A stretch of 64,000 bases of DNA from Flavobacterium acetivorans. Its GTDB lineage: Bacteria > Bacteroidota > Bacteroidia > Flavobacteriales > Flavobacteriaceae. The stretch covers positions 62,001 through 126,000 of the forward strand of contig NZ_CP087132.1 of the NCBI RefSeq assembly GCF_020911885.1. Direction: 5' to 3'. Of the stretch, positions 27,882 to 37,436 are shown piece by piece; position 1 is the stretch's first letter; the number at the start of each line of letters is the position of its first letter. A program made the translations under genes and the position numbers. The notes under the pieces were generated by a model. It saw nothing but the letters and a program-made list of their open reading frames with translations, searched no databases and had not been told where the DNA came from.

Positions 27882-28913
27882 CTAGTTATTAGAATAAAAA
27901 CCATTTGGCCCCATACCAACTGCTACTGTTTTCAATTCGGTTCCCGTTGTGCTTAAAACCTTAACAATACCCGCTCCTGTAAATCCATTTGCATCACCTG
28001 AATACACTTTACCATCAATCACACCAAAACCATAAAAAGTAGACCAGCTATTGTCAGTAACTGAAAACAAGGGCGTTTCACTGAAAGTTGTTGCATTCAA
28101 AGCCATAGCATATACACCAGTTCCTTTGGTATAATATATTTTATCCCCATCAATATCCATGTTCAAAGCTTTAGTCAACGTAGTAGATTCTATTGAAGTT
28201 GCCGTATCTGTTTTAGTATCAATCTTAAACAGTTTACTTTTTACAGTATTACCACACAAAACATATACAGATCCGTTTTTCTCTTCAATTGAATTGATTC
28301 CATTCTCCACAGTAATTACGCTCATGGCATTATTACTTTGCGGATTAACTACCGTTACTGTATTTCCACTTCCATAGGCTCCGTTCATAATATACAATTT
28401 ACCATTGGCACTAACTATTTTCTCAGAAGTCTTATTAATTGCAATACTTCCTAAGTAAGCGTATGTTTTAGCATCATAGATTGTAACTGCTTTAGAAATT
28501 GAATTAGTAACATATAATTTACCTTCCAAAACAACGCTATAACGAGGGTTTTTAAGGTTTTCGGTTATCGTAGCTAAACTTTTAAAAGTATATCTATCTA
28601 CTACCTTTATTATATTAGAGGCATTCAAAACAATAAATGCTTTGTCCTCAGAAAAGCTCAATGATTGGGCTATATCTCCTAATTCTTCCGCTGTATTTTC
28701 AGTTCCAAAAACGTCTTCCATGAAAACAGTTAAATCATTAGAGATATAAGATACCGAAGCATTTGGCGTACCAAAATTCCCTTCATTCAAAATAAGGACA
28801 CCATTATCATAAGCTCCTAAGGGAACGTCTTTTTCAACTGTATCGTCATTGCTACAAGAAGCAAGTAATAAGGCACTTGCAAAAATTCCTAAAAAAACAT
28901 GTTTCAATTTCAT
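27882..28913 (-). CDS. BtuG-like surface lipoprotein (DUF5074 / YncE-type beta-propeller)
   Basis: Predicted surface lipoprotein with lipobox LLLASC (Cys20). The remaining 320 residues show repeated beta-propeller blades (YVLNEGNFGTPNASVSYIS, IIKVVDRYTFKSLATIT, LYVTNSISKAVTIYDAKTY, and similar). Proteins of this family next to btuB in Bacteroides (BtuG) bind vitamin B12 with very high affinity and pass it to BtuB. Here it begins three bases after the btuB stop codon and lies downstream of a cobalamin riboswitch, so a B12-binding role is likely. Direct binding residues cannot be confirmed from sequence alone. Confidence 0.85.
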   Translation of the reverse strand: MKLKHVFLGIFASALLLASCSNDDTVEKDVPLGAYDNGVLILNEGNFGTPNASVSYISNDLTVFMEDVFGTENTAEELGDIAQSLSFSEDKAFIVLNASNIIKVVDRYTFKSLATITENLKNPRYSVVLEGKLYVTNSISKAVTIYDAKTYAYLGSIAINKTSEKIVSANGKLYIMNGAYGSGNTVTVVNPQSNNAMSVITVENGINSIEEKNGSVYVLCGNTVKSKLFKIDTKTDTATSIESTTLTKALNMDIDGDKIYYTKGTGVYAMALNATTFSETPLFSVTDNSWSTFYGFGVIDGKVYSGDANGFTGAGIVKVLSTTGTELKTVAVGMGPNGFYSNN

Positions 28914-28916
28914 TGT

Positions 28917-30752
28917 TTAATAATTAAGGTTTAAATAAAGAGTTAAATTCCGCCCAGGCATTAGACGACTGGGTAAAGCTTCATATTTTTCATTCCAAAG
29001 ATTGGCTATTTTAAAACCGATCTTACAAACGTCTTTTTTGCTAAAATTATAATCGATTCCAAAATTTGAAACATTATAATCACTTAAAATATATTTTGGA
29101 TTGTTATCTGAAGTCGTAAAAACTTCACCAGTAAACATAAACTGATAATAGGCATTCCATTTCTTGTAAGAATAAGAACTGGAGGCTGTTATTTTATGAT
29201 AAGGAACATAGAAAAGCTGTTTGTTATTTTTTTCGTCCAAAGAAACGGTGTAGGCATAAGTCCCATTAAAATCCAAAAAATGAGCGTTCCATCTCTTGTT
29301 CCATCCCAGCAAAGCCTCTGCACCATAAATAGAGACCTTGTCTGTATTGACAGGAGACCAGTTGCCCGAATTATTTGGCAACCAACGAATCATATCATCA
29401 ATTTTAGAAGCATAAACAGTAGCCGTTAATCGAAAATCATTGTACTGAAACTGATTCCCTACTTCCACCTGATAGGAGTTTTCTGGTTTCAAATCAGGAT
29501 TTCCGCTAGCTTCCCAATACAAATCATTAAAAGTGGGGATTCTATAATTTCGAGAAAAATTAAATTTCAACCTATAAATTTCTGAAAAATCATAAGTAGA
29601 ACCTACCGAAAAAACAACCGGGCTTTTATAGACATCCGAAACTTCTTTTCGGGCACTAATTTCATAATTCCAATCTTGACTAAGACTTTGTTGGAATAAC
29701 ATACTTAAACCGCCAATTTCTCTGCTATTAGCTCCAATCCCCGAACCAACTCCCTTGTTTTTAGTATAATCCAAAATAGCATTCCAGTTCATCTTAGGGG
29801 ACAATTGATAAGCAAAATCATATTTTGCAATAAGACTTTTAACACCTCCAGAAGTGAATCCTTGACTTTCTACGTCTTCAAAATACTTATAATGTTCTGT
29901 AATGTAGGCCAGTTTAAAGTTAGAAACCGATCTTCCGATATAACTAGTCCATGTCAGTAAATTTCTGGTATTATAATCTTCATATTTTGTCTTGGTAGCA
30001 TAAAGAGAGGTCAAAGAAAAATGACGTTCGCCATCATAAATTTGACTATAAAATTTAATACTATTTTGGGCATTTATTTTGTATCCAAGCGCCGTACTAA
30101 AACTGTTATTATAATATTGCCCATTAGTATTCCTAGCTTCTTTTCCTATGAATTTAAAATCATTATCCGAACTATTTCTAGAAAAACTAGCGTTTGCACT
30201 CCACTTATTTGTTGCAGCAGTGAGTCCATAAATGGCGCTCAGCGTATTAAAATCTCCGTAATAGATTTCAAAGTTATTTTTGAAAGTGTTTGTGAATTTT
30301 AAATCATTGTTCAAATGAATCGTTCCGCCTATAGCTCCGCTGCCGTAAACGACACTTCCTCCCCCTGCTTTCACATCAATCGAATTGTATCCTCTGGTAG
30401 AAACCGTATTAAAATCAGTTTGACCCAATAACTGCGAGTTGATATTAATTCCATTCCAAACCACCACTGTTTGCTGCGAAGTTGTCCCTCTAAACGATGG
30501 GGAAGAAACCATTCCCAAGCCATTTTCTTTAAAATAAATAGCAGTAGTATAATTTAAAAGAGAGGTTAATGAAGATTGATTTTTACTGATTATGGAATCA
30601 TTTAATTTTTGAACCGATTGTGAGCTCGAAAAATTTTTAAGTTGATTATCTGATACAACTACCTCGTTCAAAGGAATTGCAACTTTATTTTGAGCCAAAA
30701 CAAATTGGCACGATAACACGATCGAAAGTAAAAGTAGTTTTTTAGCTGTCAT
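28917..30752 (-). CDS. btuB: TonB-dependent cobalamin receptor, BtuB-like
   Basis: Outer-membrane importer of corrinoids. Signal peptide about 1-20. A plug domain (about 30-140, PSFRGTTSQQTVVVWNGI) lies ahead of a beta-barrel ending in the aromatic NLTLYLNLNY. At 611 residues it matches BtuB rather than SusC and has no STN or carboxypeptidase-D domain. A cobalamin riboswitch precedes it and a BtuG-like gene follows, so the ligand is almost certainly cobalamin or cobinamide. The TonB box should lie in the segment IPLNEVVVSDN just after the signal peptide. Confidence 0.92.
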   Translation of the reverse strand: MTAKKLLLLSIVLSCQFVLAQNKVAIPLNEVVVSDNQLKNFSSSQSVQKLNDSIISKNQSSLTSLLNYTTAIYFKENGLGMVSSPSFRGTTSQQTVVVWNGININSQLLGQTDFNTVSTRGYNSIDVKAGGGSVVYGSGAIGGTIHLNNDLKFTNTFKNNFEIYYGDFNTLSAIYGLTAATNKWSANASFSRNSSDNDFKFIGKEARNTNGQYYNNSFSTALGYKINAQNSIKFYSQIYDGERHFSLTSLYATKTKYEDYNTRNLLTWTSYIGRSVSNFKLAYITEHYKYFEDVESQGFTSGGVKSLIAKYDFAYQLSPKMNWNAILDYTKNKGVGSGIGANSREIGGLSMLFQQSLSQDWNYEISARKEVSDVYKSPVVFSVGSTYDFSEIYRLKFNFSRNYRIPTFNDLYWEASGNPDLKPENSYQVEVGNQFQYNDFRLTATVYASKIDDMIRWLPNNSGNWSPVNTDKVSIYGAEALLGWNKRWNAHFLDFNGTYAYTVSLDEKNNKQLFYVPYHKITASSSYSYKKWNAYYQFMFTGEVFTTSDNNPKYILSDYNVSNFGIDYNFSKKDVCKIGFKIANLWNEKYEALPSRLMPGRNLTLYLNLNY

Positions 30753-30800
30753 AATTTCTGAACTTTTTCTCCCGAAAGTTCGATATTAGTTAAGAAAAAA

Positions 30801-31040
30801 GGCAGGTCTCCTGGCTTGCGTCTTGTTGTTTACCTTCCCAACACAAAATGTGCCAGTGGTTTTGTAGATAACAACAAGCTTGATAGCTTACAGTTGCGGG
30901 AACAGCTCAAGATTTTTGATTTTTGATCGCAAATTTTTGATTACAGAATAATTCTGAAATCTAAAATCGTTAATCTTCATTCTTCAATCACTTGATTCCC
31001 TTTTAATGTGATTTGCAAAAAACAAAACACAACCTCAATT
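30801..31040 (-). ncRNA. cobalamin riboswitch controlling btuB-btuG
   Basis: Read on the minus strand, the B12-box GCCAGGAGACCTGCC (near 30801-30815) is a perfect match to the riboswitch consensus. Upstream are the conserved GGGAA, GCTGTTCCCGCAACTGTAA, the CCACTG segment and GGGAAGG, in the right order. The core spans about 240 bases because one peripheral arm is extended by A/T-rich sequence. It ends about 50 bases before the btuB start. Binding of adenosylcobalamin should lower btuB and btuG expression. Confidence 0.93.
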
Positions 31041-31046
31041 CGGCTG

Positions 31047-31079
31047 CAAAGATAGAGTTAAAATTAGCAGAAAAACAAA
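31047..31079 (-). promoter_or_regulatory. promoter of the riboswitch-btuB transcript
   Basis: Minus strand: TTTG (31079-31076), 21 bases, TATCTTTG (31054-31047). The predicted start near 31041 coincides with the 5' edge of the riboswitch. Confidence 0.5.
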
Positions 31080-31156
31080 ACTAAACTGATTTTGAAGTAA
31101 AAAATTAAATAAAACACCTATTATCAACCATTTAAAACTACTAATAACAAATAAAA

Positions 31157-31681
31157 TTACAATTCGATTTTTATCACAGCACCAAAATTGACTTGATTCT
31201 GAAAAGCATCTTTTAATGGAAGATCCGTAATTTTGCATAGAATACTTCTAATGACGCCAGCATGAGCAACGATAACTATTGGCATATTGTGTGGGTTTTG
31301 AAGTTCATTTTCTAAAAAATCATCAACCCGATGGTACAAATCAACAAACGATTCGCCATTAGGAACAGCTACATTGACAAAATCATTCATCCAAGGAGCA
31401 AAATCATCCGGAGGAATAGCGTCCCATTTCTTCATTTCCCAATCGCCAAAATTCATTTCCATCAAACGAGAATCGGTAATTATGGATGACGAAGAAAGAT
31501 AATGAGCCAGCTCCGTACAGCGAAATAACGGACTGGAATACACAATCGCAGCTGGAGGAATTTGCTTTTTAATGGACTCGAATAAGTCTAAATAGGGTTC
31601 TAAAATCGAAACATCCGATTGTCCATAACAAATTCCTTTTTCACAAACCGTTTCGGTATGACGTACTAAATAAACTTCCAT
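31157..31681 (-). CDS. cobC: alpha-ribazole phosphatase (histidine phosphatase family)
   Basis: Removes the phosphate from alpha-ribazole phosphate or adenosylcobalamin phosphate in the last steps of B12 assembly. The histidine phosphatase motif begins the protein (YLVRHTET, catalytic His8), and the later conserved VIVAHAGVIRSIL supplies the second histidine. Length 174 residues. Its first 16 bases overlap the cobS stop region (31666-31681), so the two are translationally coupled. Last gene before the riboswitch. Confidence 0.9.
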   Translation of the reverse strand: MEVYLVRHTETVCEKGICYGQSDVSILEPYLDLFESIKKQIPPAAIVYSSPLFRCTELAHYLSSSSIITDSRLMEMNFGDWEMKKWDAIPPDDFAPWMNDFVNVAVPNGESFVDLYHRVDDFLENELQNPHNMPIVIVAHAGVIRSILCKITDLPLKDAFQNQVNFGAVIKIEL

Positions 31682-32460
31682 AAGGCAATTACTGATAGAT
31701 AAAATACAACTTCACAAAGCTGTTGGGTGGCACCCAAACAATCCCCGGTATAACCGTCAATCCATTTCTGGAAATAACGGGCTAGGAAAAATCGAGTCAA
31801 GAAAATAGGAACTAAAACCAATAGGAATTGCCATTGAAAATAAGCCAATACCATCAGAGGTAACAATCCAAAAAACAAGGCACCAACCACTTCTCGCCAA
31901 CTATAATTTTGCGCAATAGGTTTGCTTTTACTTGTTGCATCTTCACGTGAATACTCATGGGTAAAAACGATTGAAATCGCAGCCAATCGGCTCACAGCAT
32001 GGGCGGAAACAAACAATATAAAAATTAAGATTGCCGAATTAAAATTCAGGATTTCTGAAGAAACAATTTGAGAAAGTGATTGATATTTCAGTAACAAAAG
32101 CAGTACAACACCAATGGCTCCATAAGCACCAATAGCACTATCTTTCATGATTAAAAGAATTTTTTCCTTGGTCCAACCGCCTCCAAAACCATCACAAACA
32201 TCGGCAAAACCATCTTCATGAAAAGCACCGGTAACCAAAACAGAGGCAATCATGGAAAAAAGAACCGCTATCTCTGGACCTACTAAATAAGTAAACAAAT
32301 AAAAAGTAGCAAAAGCTACGCTACCCACAATCCAACCGATAACAGGGAAATACCGACTCGCTTTATTCAAATAATCGGGATTGTGATCAATATTTTTGGG
32401 ACATGGAATACGGGTATAAAACATTAAAGCCGTAAAAAATATATGGATTTCTTTTTTCAT
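31666..32460 (-). CDS. cobS: adenosylcobinamide-GDP ribazoletransferase
   Basis: Inner-membrane enzyme joining adenosylcobinamide-GDP to alpha-ribazole (phosphate). Multiple membrane spans; conserved family motifs GAFHEDGFADVCDGFGGG (about 78-96) with the acidic metal-binding residues, and KDSAIGAYGAIGVVL. The 264 residues equal the usual length. It overlaps cobC by 16 bases and follows the bluB-cobT fusion and cobU on the same strand. Confidence 0.93.
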   Translation of the reverse strand: MKKEIHIFFTALMFYTRIPCPKNIDHNPDYLNKASRYFPVIGWIVGSVAFATFYLFTYLVGPEIAVLFSMIASVLVTGAFHEDGFADVCDGFGGGWTKEKILLIMKDSAIGAYGAIGVVLLLLLKYQSLSQIVSSEILNFNSAILIFILFVSAHAVSRLAAISIVFTHEYSREDATSKSKPIAQNYSWREVVGALFFGLLPLMVLAYFQWQFLLVLVPIFLTRFFLARYFQKWIDGYTGDCLGATQQLCEVVFYLSVIALWKFI

Positions 32461-32529
32461 TTTTTTTTTAAAATACCTAATAAATTAGGGGTTATTTGTT
32501 AAGCGTTTGAACTGACACCTACCAACTGA

Positions 32530-34203
32530 TCACTTCTTGCTCACCCCAGCAGATTCAAAACTTGCCATTTCATTCAAGAAGGTGACAGCCGACTCAATGA
32601 TAGGAAAAGCAATTGCACAACCCGTTCCTTCACCCAAGCGCAAATCCAATTGAAGAATGGCCGAAGCTTCCAGATAATCCAACAGTTTTTTATGGGCCTG
32701 CTCGGCTGACTGATGACTAAAAACGGTATTTTTAATAATTAACGGATTCTTTTTACTGGCAACCAAAAAAGCCACACTACAAATAAATCCATCAACTAAA
32801 ATAAGCATCTTGTTTTCATAAGCCTCCAACATTCCACCAGCCATTTGTAGGATTTCAAAACCCCCAAAATAAGCCAACTGACTTTCTAAATCTGCTGAAC
32901 CGCTATAATTATCTATAGCTTTTTTGAGTATTATTTGTTTTTGAATTAACTTTTGGTCATCTACTCCGGTTCCTCTTCCGATGCAATCTTCGATTGGAAA
33001 ACCGCACAAAACACTCATCAAAACTGAAGCTGTAGACGTATTTCCAATTCCCATTTCGCCAAAACCAATGCAATTGCTCCCGCTTTTGGCAATCGCTTTA
33101 ACGATTTCACCACCTTTTATAAAACAAAGCTCCATTTGCATTTTACTCATCGCCGGACCTTCAATAAACGACTGTGTACCTTTATCAATTTTAGCCGAAA
33201 TTAGCTTAGCATTTGGCGGAAAATCATAATTTACTCCAGCATCTACAATAGAAAGATTGATGCTGTTTTGCTTACAAAACACATTTATCGCAGCACCACC
33301 TTCGAGGAAATTACTAACCATTTCTCGGGTTACATCCTGCGGATAAGCACTCACGCCATGTTGAGCGATTCCATGATCTGCTGCAAAAACAACAATATGA
33401 GCTTGGCTAATTTTTGGTTCCAATGTTTGAAATACTTCACCAATTTGTTTGGCTAATTTTTCCAAAACACCAAGCGCACCGATAGGCTTCGTTTTATGAT
33501 CTATTTTGTATTGCAAATCTGCGGATAAAGAAATCGACGAATCACTAATTAGCTCCTTATCCTTTTTTATTTCAACTTCTTGATGCAAAATTGCAATTTC
33601 CTCAACAAAAGGAGATTCTGATTTTTGTTTCCAATTCAGTTGTTGCAACATCGGTTGATTATCATAATTTGTTGCGGGTTTGCCTACGCAAAAGTATCCC
33701 AAAGGTTCAATATATTCTGGCAAACCTAATAATTGTTTAAACTGATAATAATTCAAAATAGAAATCCATCCCATAGAATACCCCTGCTCTGTCAAAGACA
33801 ACCAGATGTTTTGAGCGGCACAAACCGAACTAAATTTAATCGCTTCATTACTCCCAACAGTCCCAATAGTAAAATTATTCAAAACCGAACGATCATAACA
33901 AATTACCAAACCAAGCGGAGCTTCTTCAATAGCTTCCAACTTTAAAGCTGTATAATCCGCTTTTTGTTGCTCATTATCCGTTTGATTTGCTGCTTTAGTA
34001 TCATAGTCCAAAAACAATTTTTTAACGGCTTTCTTTATTTCGTCCGACTTAATCAGATAATATTTAGTGGCATCCGTCAACCCAACGGAAGGTGCCCAAT
34101 GCCCTGCTTGCAAGGCTTTTTGAATAACAGCATCAGGAACTTCATCATTGGTAAAATGACGGGTATCGCGACGGGATTTTAAAATTTCGTCTAATGTTTG
34201 CAT
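32530..34203 (-). CDS. BluB-CobT fusion: DMB synthase plus DMB phosphoribosyltransferase
   Basis: Two enzymes in one chain of 557 residues. Residues about 1-200 are the nitroreductase-fold 5,6-dimethylbenzimidazole synthase BluB (SRRDTRHFTNDEVPDAVI, HWAPSVGLTDATKYYLI, YSMGWISIL). Residues about 220-557 are CobT, which activates the base with nicotinate mononucleotide: KIDHKTKPIGALGVLE, FAADHGIAQHGVSAYPQDV, GFGEMGIGNTSTA and the catalytic Glu525 in LGEGTGCA. The linker (about 200-220) is charged. Fusion couples making the base to loading it. BluB needs O2 and reduced flavin, so this is the aerobic route. Both halves look intact. Confidence 0.93.
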   Translation of the reverse strand: MQTLDEILKSRRDTRHFTNDEVPDAVIQKALQAGHWAPSVGLTDATKYYLIKSDEIKKAVKKLFLDYDTKAANQTDNEQQKADYTALKLEAIEEAPLGLVICYDRSVLNNFTIGTVGSNEAIKFSSVCAAQNIWLSLTEQGYSMGWISILNYYQFKQLLGLPEYIEPLGYFCVGKPATNYDNQPMLQQLNWKQKSESPFVEEIAILHQEVEIKKDKELISDSSISLSADLQYKIDHKTKPIGALGVLEKLAKQIGEVFQTLEPKISQAHIVVFAADHGIAQHGVSAYPQDVTREMVSNFLEGGAAINVFCKQNSINLSIVDAGVNYDFPPNAKLISAKIDKGTQSFIEGPAMSKMQMELCFIKGGEIVKAIAKSGSNCIGFGEMGIGNTSTASVLMSVLCGFPIEDCIGRGTGVDDQKLIQKQIILKKAIDNYSGSADLESQLAYFGGFEILQMAGGMLEAYENKMLILVDGFICSVAFLVASKKNPLIIKNTVFSHQSAEQAHKKLLDYLEASAILQLDLRLGEGTGCAIAFPIIESAVTFLNEMASFESAGVSKK

Positions 34204-34251
34204 TGGTTTATTTTTTTTCGGAAATATTCAGAATCTAGACATTAAAACTCA

Positions 34252-34764
34252 TTACTGTCCTTTTATGGTAACAGGAATTCCTGAAACCATTAATACCACT
34301 TTCTCTGCTCTTTGTGCTATATATTGGTTCATCCATCCTTGCAACTCGGTGAATTTTCGCCCAATGTGAGTTTGAGCATGAACGCCCATGCCTATTTCAT
34401 TGGTCACAATAATAATAGTGGCGTTTTCTTGATTTGCTACTTTGTCAAATTCTGCTTTGGCTTGTTCTAAACACAAAGCAACATCATTTTTAGTATCTAT
34501 AAAAAAGTTAGTCAACCAAAGCGTAACGCAATCAACGATGGCTACCTTGCCGGAAAAATCGATTTCACTTAAGTGTTTTTCTTTTTCGATGTTTGTCCAG
34601 CGTTCGTCACGGTCTTTTTGATGACGATCGATTCTTTCCTGAAAATCACCATCCCATTTTCTGGCTGTTGCAACATACATGGGCTTAGCCGATAATTCTT
34701 TTGCTAAATTTTCGGCATAACTGCTTTTACCCGAGCGTTCCCCGCCCGTAATTAGATATATCAT
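34252..34764 (-). CDS. cobU: adenosylcobinamide kinase / guanylyltransferase
   Basis: Phosphorylates adenosylcobinamide and transfers GMP to it. P-loop GGERSGKS at about 7-14 and the guanylylated histidine His48 in DRHQKDRDERW. Length 170 residues, typical. Six bases separate it from the small cysteine-rich gene upstream. Confidence 0.94.
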   Translation of the reverse strand: MIYLITGGERSGKSSYAENLAKELSAKPMYVATARKWDGDFQERIDRHQKDRDERWTNIEKEKHLSEIDFSGKVAIVDCVTLWLTNFFIDTKNDVALCLEQAKAEFDKVANQENATIIIVTNEIGMGVHAQTHIGRKFTELQGWMNQYIAQRAEKVVLMVSGIPVTIKGQ

Positions 34765-34769
34765 TATAA

Positions 34770-35144
34770 TTATTTTTTAAAATCAAAAGGGCAATGTCTA
34801 CAGTCATTTTTACAACAATTCCCTCTTTTCAAATGAAAAAATGCTTTAAATACATAATTCCCATTCTCTAAATAGTAATCGATTCCTTCGATTAAATGAG
34901 TCGATTTGGGCAACAAAGTCGCTTTATTATGAAGCGCAGTTTCCGGAGTCAATGTATTTACATATTCGTCAATTTTCTGCGAACAGGATTTTTTAAAACA
35001 AACAGGACAAAGACAGTCAATAGCTGTCGTGGGAACAAATAACGGCGGAAAATCATTGCACCAACATTTACTTCCTTCAGTGGTATCGCCACAACCAAAA
35101 TCTATACCGCAGCTTGAACACTGTTTTACTTTTATACGATTCAT
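34770..35144 (-). CDS. cysteine-rich CWC-type protein with DUF5522-like C-terminus
   Basis: Small protein of 124 residues with many paired cysteines: CSSCGIDFGCG and CWCNDFPPLF near the N-terminus (CWC-type) and RGNCCKNDCRHCPFDF at the C-terminus, as in DUF5522. Metal binding (zinc or iron-sulfur) is likely. The start is placed at 35144 (MNRIKVKQC), since the preceding frame (to 35192) is hydrophobic without family resemblance. It is the first gene of the cobU run, yet such proteins are found elsewhere without B12 genes, so its position may be incidental. Confidence 0.8.
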   Translation of the reverse strand: MNRIKVKQCSSCGIDFGCGDTTEGSKCWCNDFPPLFVPTTAIDCLCPVCFKKSCSQKIDEYVNTLTPETALHNKATLLPKSTHLIEGIDYYLENGNYVFKAFFHLKRGNCCKNDCRHCPFDFKK

Positions 35145-35212
35145 GTCGTAAAGATAGTATTTGTTGAATTTTATAGGTTCAAAAATAAACAAGATTTTTT
35201 TGTAATTTCTTT

Positions 35213-35220
35213 TACCTTTG
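35213..35220 (+). promoter_or_regulatory. -7 element of the btuF promoter
   Basis: TACCTTTG, 21 bases before the btuF start codon, with a T-rich stretch upstream but no clean TTTG at 19 bases. Confidence 0.4.
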
Positions 35221-35241
35221 CCTCAAACATAACCTAAGCCC

Positions 35242-36384
35242 ATGAAAATTCCTTCCTATAAAATTCTGTTATTCCTTGTACTGGTCACTTTTATCGGCTG
35301 TAAAAAAACCGAAAAATCAGAAAGCAAATCAATTTCAAATACAAAAAATGAGATCGAATATGCAAGCAGTCTGGCTCTATACAAATACGACGGTTATACG
35401 ATGGTAAAGGTAATTTCTCCTTGGCCCAATGCTGAAAAAGATTTTACTTACATTCTAAAAGAAAAAAATAGTATTGTCCCTGATAGCCTGCAAAAATACA
35501 GTTCAATTCAAGTTCCCTTACAATCTATTGTGGTCACCTCAACTACAATCATTCCTTATTTGGAAATGCTTGGCGTTGAAAACCGATTGACTGGTTTTCC
35601 GCATACTGATTATATTTCTTCCGAAAAAACCAGAAAACGAATCGACAATGGTACCGTCAAAAATGTAGGTCAAAATGAAAAATTAAACATGGAGCAATTG
35701 ATCGAAATGACTCCTGAACTTATAGTCACTTTTGGCATCGACAATAATAATCCAATGATTGACAACCTTGAAAAAAGTGGTTTAAAAGTATTGATTCAAG
35801 CCGATTGGATGGAGCAATCACCCCTTGGAAAAGCAGAGTGGATAAAACTGTACGGAGCTCTTTTTGCAAAAGAAAAAGAAGCCAAAACCCTTTTTGACGG
35901 CATTGTAAAAAATTACAAAGAAGCCTTGGATTTAGTGGCCACCAAAAAACCAGCTGCAACAGTATTATACGGATCGATGTACCAAGATCAATGGTATGTC
36001 GCTAAAGCCAATAGTTGGGTTGCCCAATTCTTGAAAGATGCCAAAGCCCATTACCTTTGGTCCGATACGGAAGGGACAGGCAGCTTAGGATTGTCATTCG
36101 AAAAAGTATTGGAAAAAGCCAAAACTGCCAACTATTGGATTGCCACTGGCCCTTATAAAACGGTAGCCGAATTGGCAAAGACAAATCCGCATTACAATCA
36201 ATTTGATGCTTTTAAAACCAAACAAGTATATACCTTTGAAGGAAAAATAGGAGCAACCGGCGGAACCATTTATTATGAATTGGCTCCCAGCCGACCGGAT
36301 TTAGTTTTAAAAGATTACATCAAAATCTTCCATCCTGAACTGCTTCCCAATTATACTTTTACCTTTGCACAAAAACTAAACTAA
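35242..36384 (+). CDS. btuF: cobalamin/iron-type ABC transporter substrate-binding lipoprotein, BtuF-like
   Basis: Periplasmic binding lipoprotein (lipobox TFIGC, Cys20) of the helical-backbone group (PF01497). Typical elements: PLQSIVVTSTTIIPYLEMLGVENRLTGF, ELIVTFGIDNNNPMIDNLEKSGLKVL, and the C-terminal RPDLVLKDYIKIFHPELLP. The location beside cobU and followed by a BtuC-type permease and BtuD-type ATPase supports corrinoid transport over iron siderophore transport, but the sequence cannot decide alone. Confidence 0.88.
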   Translation: MKIPSYKILLFLVLVTFIGCKKTEKSESKSISNTKNEIEYASSLALYKYDGYTMVKVISPWPNAEKDFTYILKEKNSIVPDSLQKYSSIQVPLQSIVVTSTTIIPYLEMLGVENRLTGFPHTDYISSEKTRKRIDNGTVKNVGQNEKLNMEQLIEMTPELIVTFGIDNNNPMIDNLEKSGLKVLIQADWMEQSPLGKAEWIKLYGALFAKEKEAKTLFDGIVKNYKEALDLVATKKPAATVLYGSMYQDQWYVAKANSWVAQFLKDAKAHYLWSDTEGTGSLGLSFEKVLEKAKTANYWIATGPYKTVAELAKTNPHYNQFDAFKTKQVYTFEGKIGATGGTIYYELAPSRPDLVLKDYIKIFHPELLPNYTFTFAQKLN

Positions 36385-36385
36385 A

Positions 36386-37417
36386 TTGGCCAACAAACAA
36401 CGCAATATTCTTTTATTTTCCCTACTCGGCTTAGGTCTTGTCGTCTTGTTTTTTGTAAACATAAGTTTTGGCTCGATAACCATCCCTTTCAAGGAAGTTT
36501 ACAACAGCTTAACCGGCGGACAGGCGAGTAAATCCACTTGGGAATACATCATCATCAATTACCGCCTACCCAAAGCCATTACAGCGGTTTTGGTTGGCAT
36601 GGGACTTTCTATCAGTGGATTGCTGATGCAAACCTTATTCAGGAATCCGCTTGCGGGACCTTATGTTCTAGGACTGAGTTCTGGAGCAAGTTTGGGTGTG
36701 GCTTTTGTCATTTTAGGAGCTGCTTTTATGCCCACATTTATCAGTACTATTTTATTGTCTTCCTACGGAATCGTCCTTGCCTCCACCATGGGAAGTTCTA
36801 TTGTTTTACTGGCTGTATTACTGGTTTCGCATCGTTTGAGAGATACTATGGCAATCCTAATTGTGGGATTGATGTTTGGTAGTTTTACCAGTGCGATTGT
36901 GGGAACGCTAACTTACTTTAGCACAGCCGAACAATTGCAAAAATTCACCTTTTGGTCCATGGGAACCTTAGGGAATTTATCTTGGACGTCAATTTCGATT
37001 TTAACAAGCTGTGTTCTAATAGGTTTACTTTTGAGTCTTTTTAGTATCAAACCTTTAAATGCCTTGCTTCTTGGAGAAAACTATGCCCGAAGTTTGGGAA
37101 TCAATTTCAAAAAAACGCGACTCATCATTATTTTGGCTACCAGCATTTTGGCGGGAAGCATTACGGCTTATGCAGGCCCAATTGCTTTTATTGGCTTGGC
37201 CGTTCCGCATATTGCCAAACTATTGTTTCAAACCAGCAATCATTCTATATTGTTCTGGAGCACTCTGTTGCTGGGTGCCGCAATCATGCTTGTTTGCGAT
37301 GTAGTTTCTCAAATGCCAGGATTGGATATCACCTTACCCATTAATGCCATAACTTCGTTGCTTGGTGCGCCAATAGTGATTTGGTTATTGGTTCGAAAAC
37401 GAAAAATGATGGGATAA
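36386..37417 (+). CDS. btuC: FecCD-type ABC transporter permease, BtuC-like
   Basis: Inner-membrane permease with about ten spans and the family signature RLPKAITAVLVGMGLSISGLLMQ and PLAGPYVLGLSSGASLGVA. The loop that contacts the ATPase is ARSLGINFKKTR, and GPIAFIGLAVPHIAKLL is the conserved helix. The start is TTG at 36386, one base after the btuF stop. 343 residues, normal length. Confidence 0.9.
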   Translation: MANKQRNILLFSLLGLGLVVLFFVNISFGSITIPFKEVYNSLTGGQASKSTWEYIIINYRLPKAITAVLVGMGLSISGLLMQTLFRNPLAGPYVLGLSSGASLGVAFVILGAAFMPTFISTILLSSYGIVLASTMGSSIVLLAVLLVSHRLRDTMAILIVGLMFGSFTSAIVGTLTYFSTAEQLQKFTFWSMGTLGNLSWTSISILTSCVLIGLLLSLFSIKPLNALLLGENYARSLGINFKKTRLIIILATSILAGSITAYAGPIAFIGLAVPHIAKLLFQTSNHSILFWSTLLLGAAIMLVCDVVSQMPGLDITLPINAITSLLGAPIVIWLLVRKRKMMG

Positions 37418-37436
37418 TCTTTTAATTAAAAAAGAA

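Noticed and set aside
30911..30960. ATTTTTGAT repeats within the riboswitch region
   Set aside because: They form the A/T-rich extension of a peripheral riboswitch arm; no separate repeat element is supported.
32504..32526. A third copy of the ACTGGTAGG motif near 32510 (CACCTACCAACTGAT)
   Set aside because: Only a partial match, at the end of the bluB-cobT gene and with no promoter beside it.
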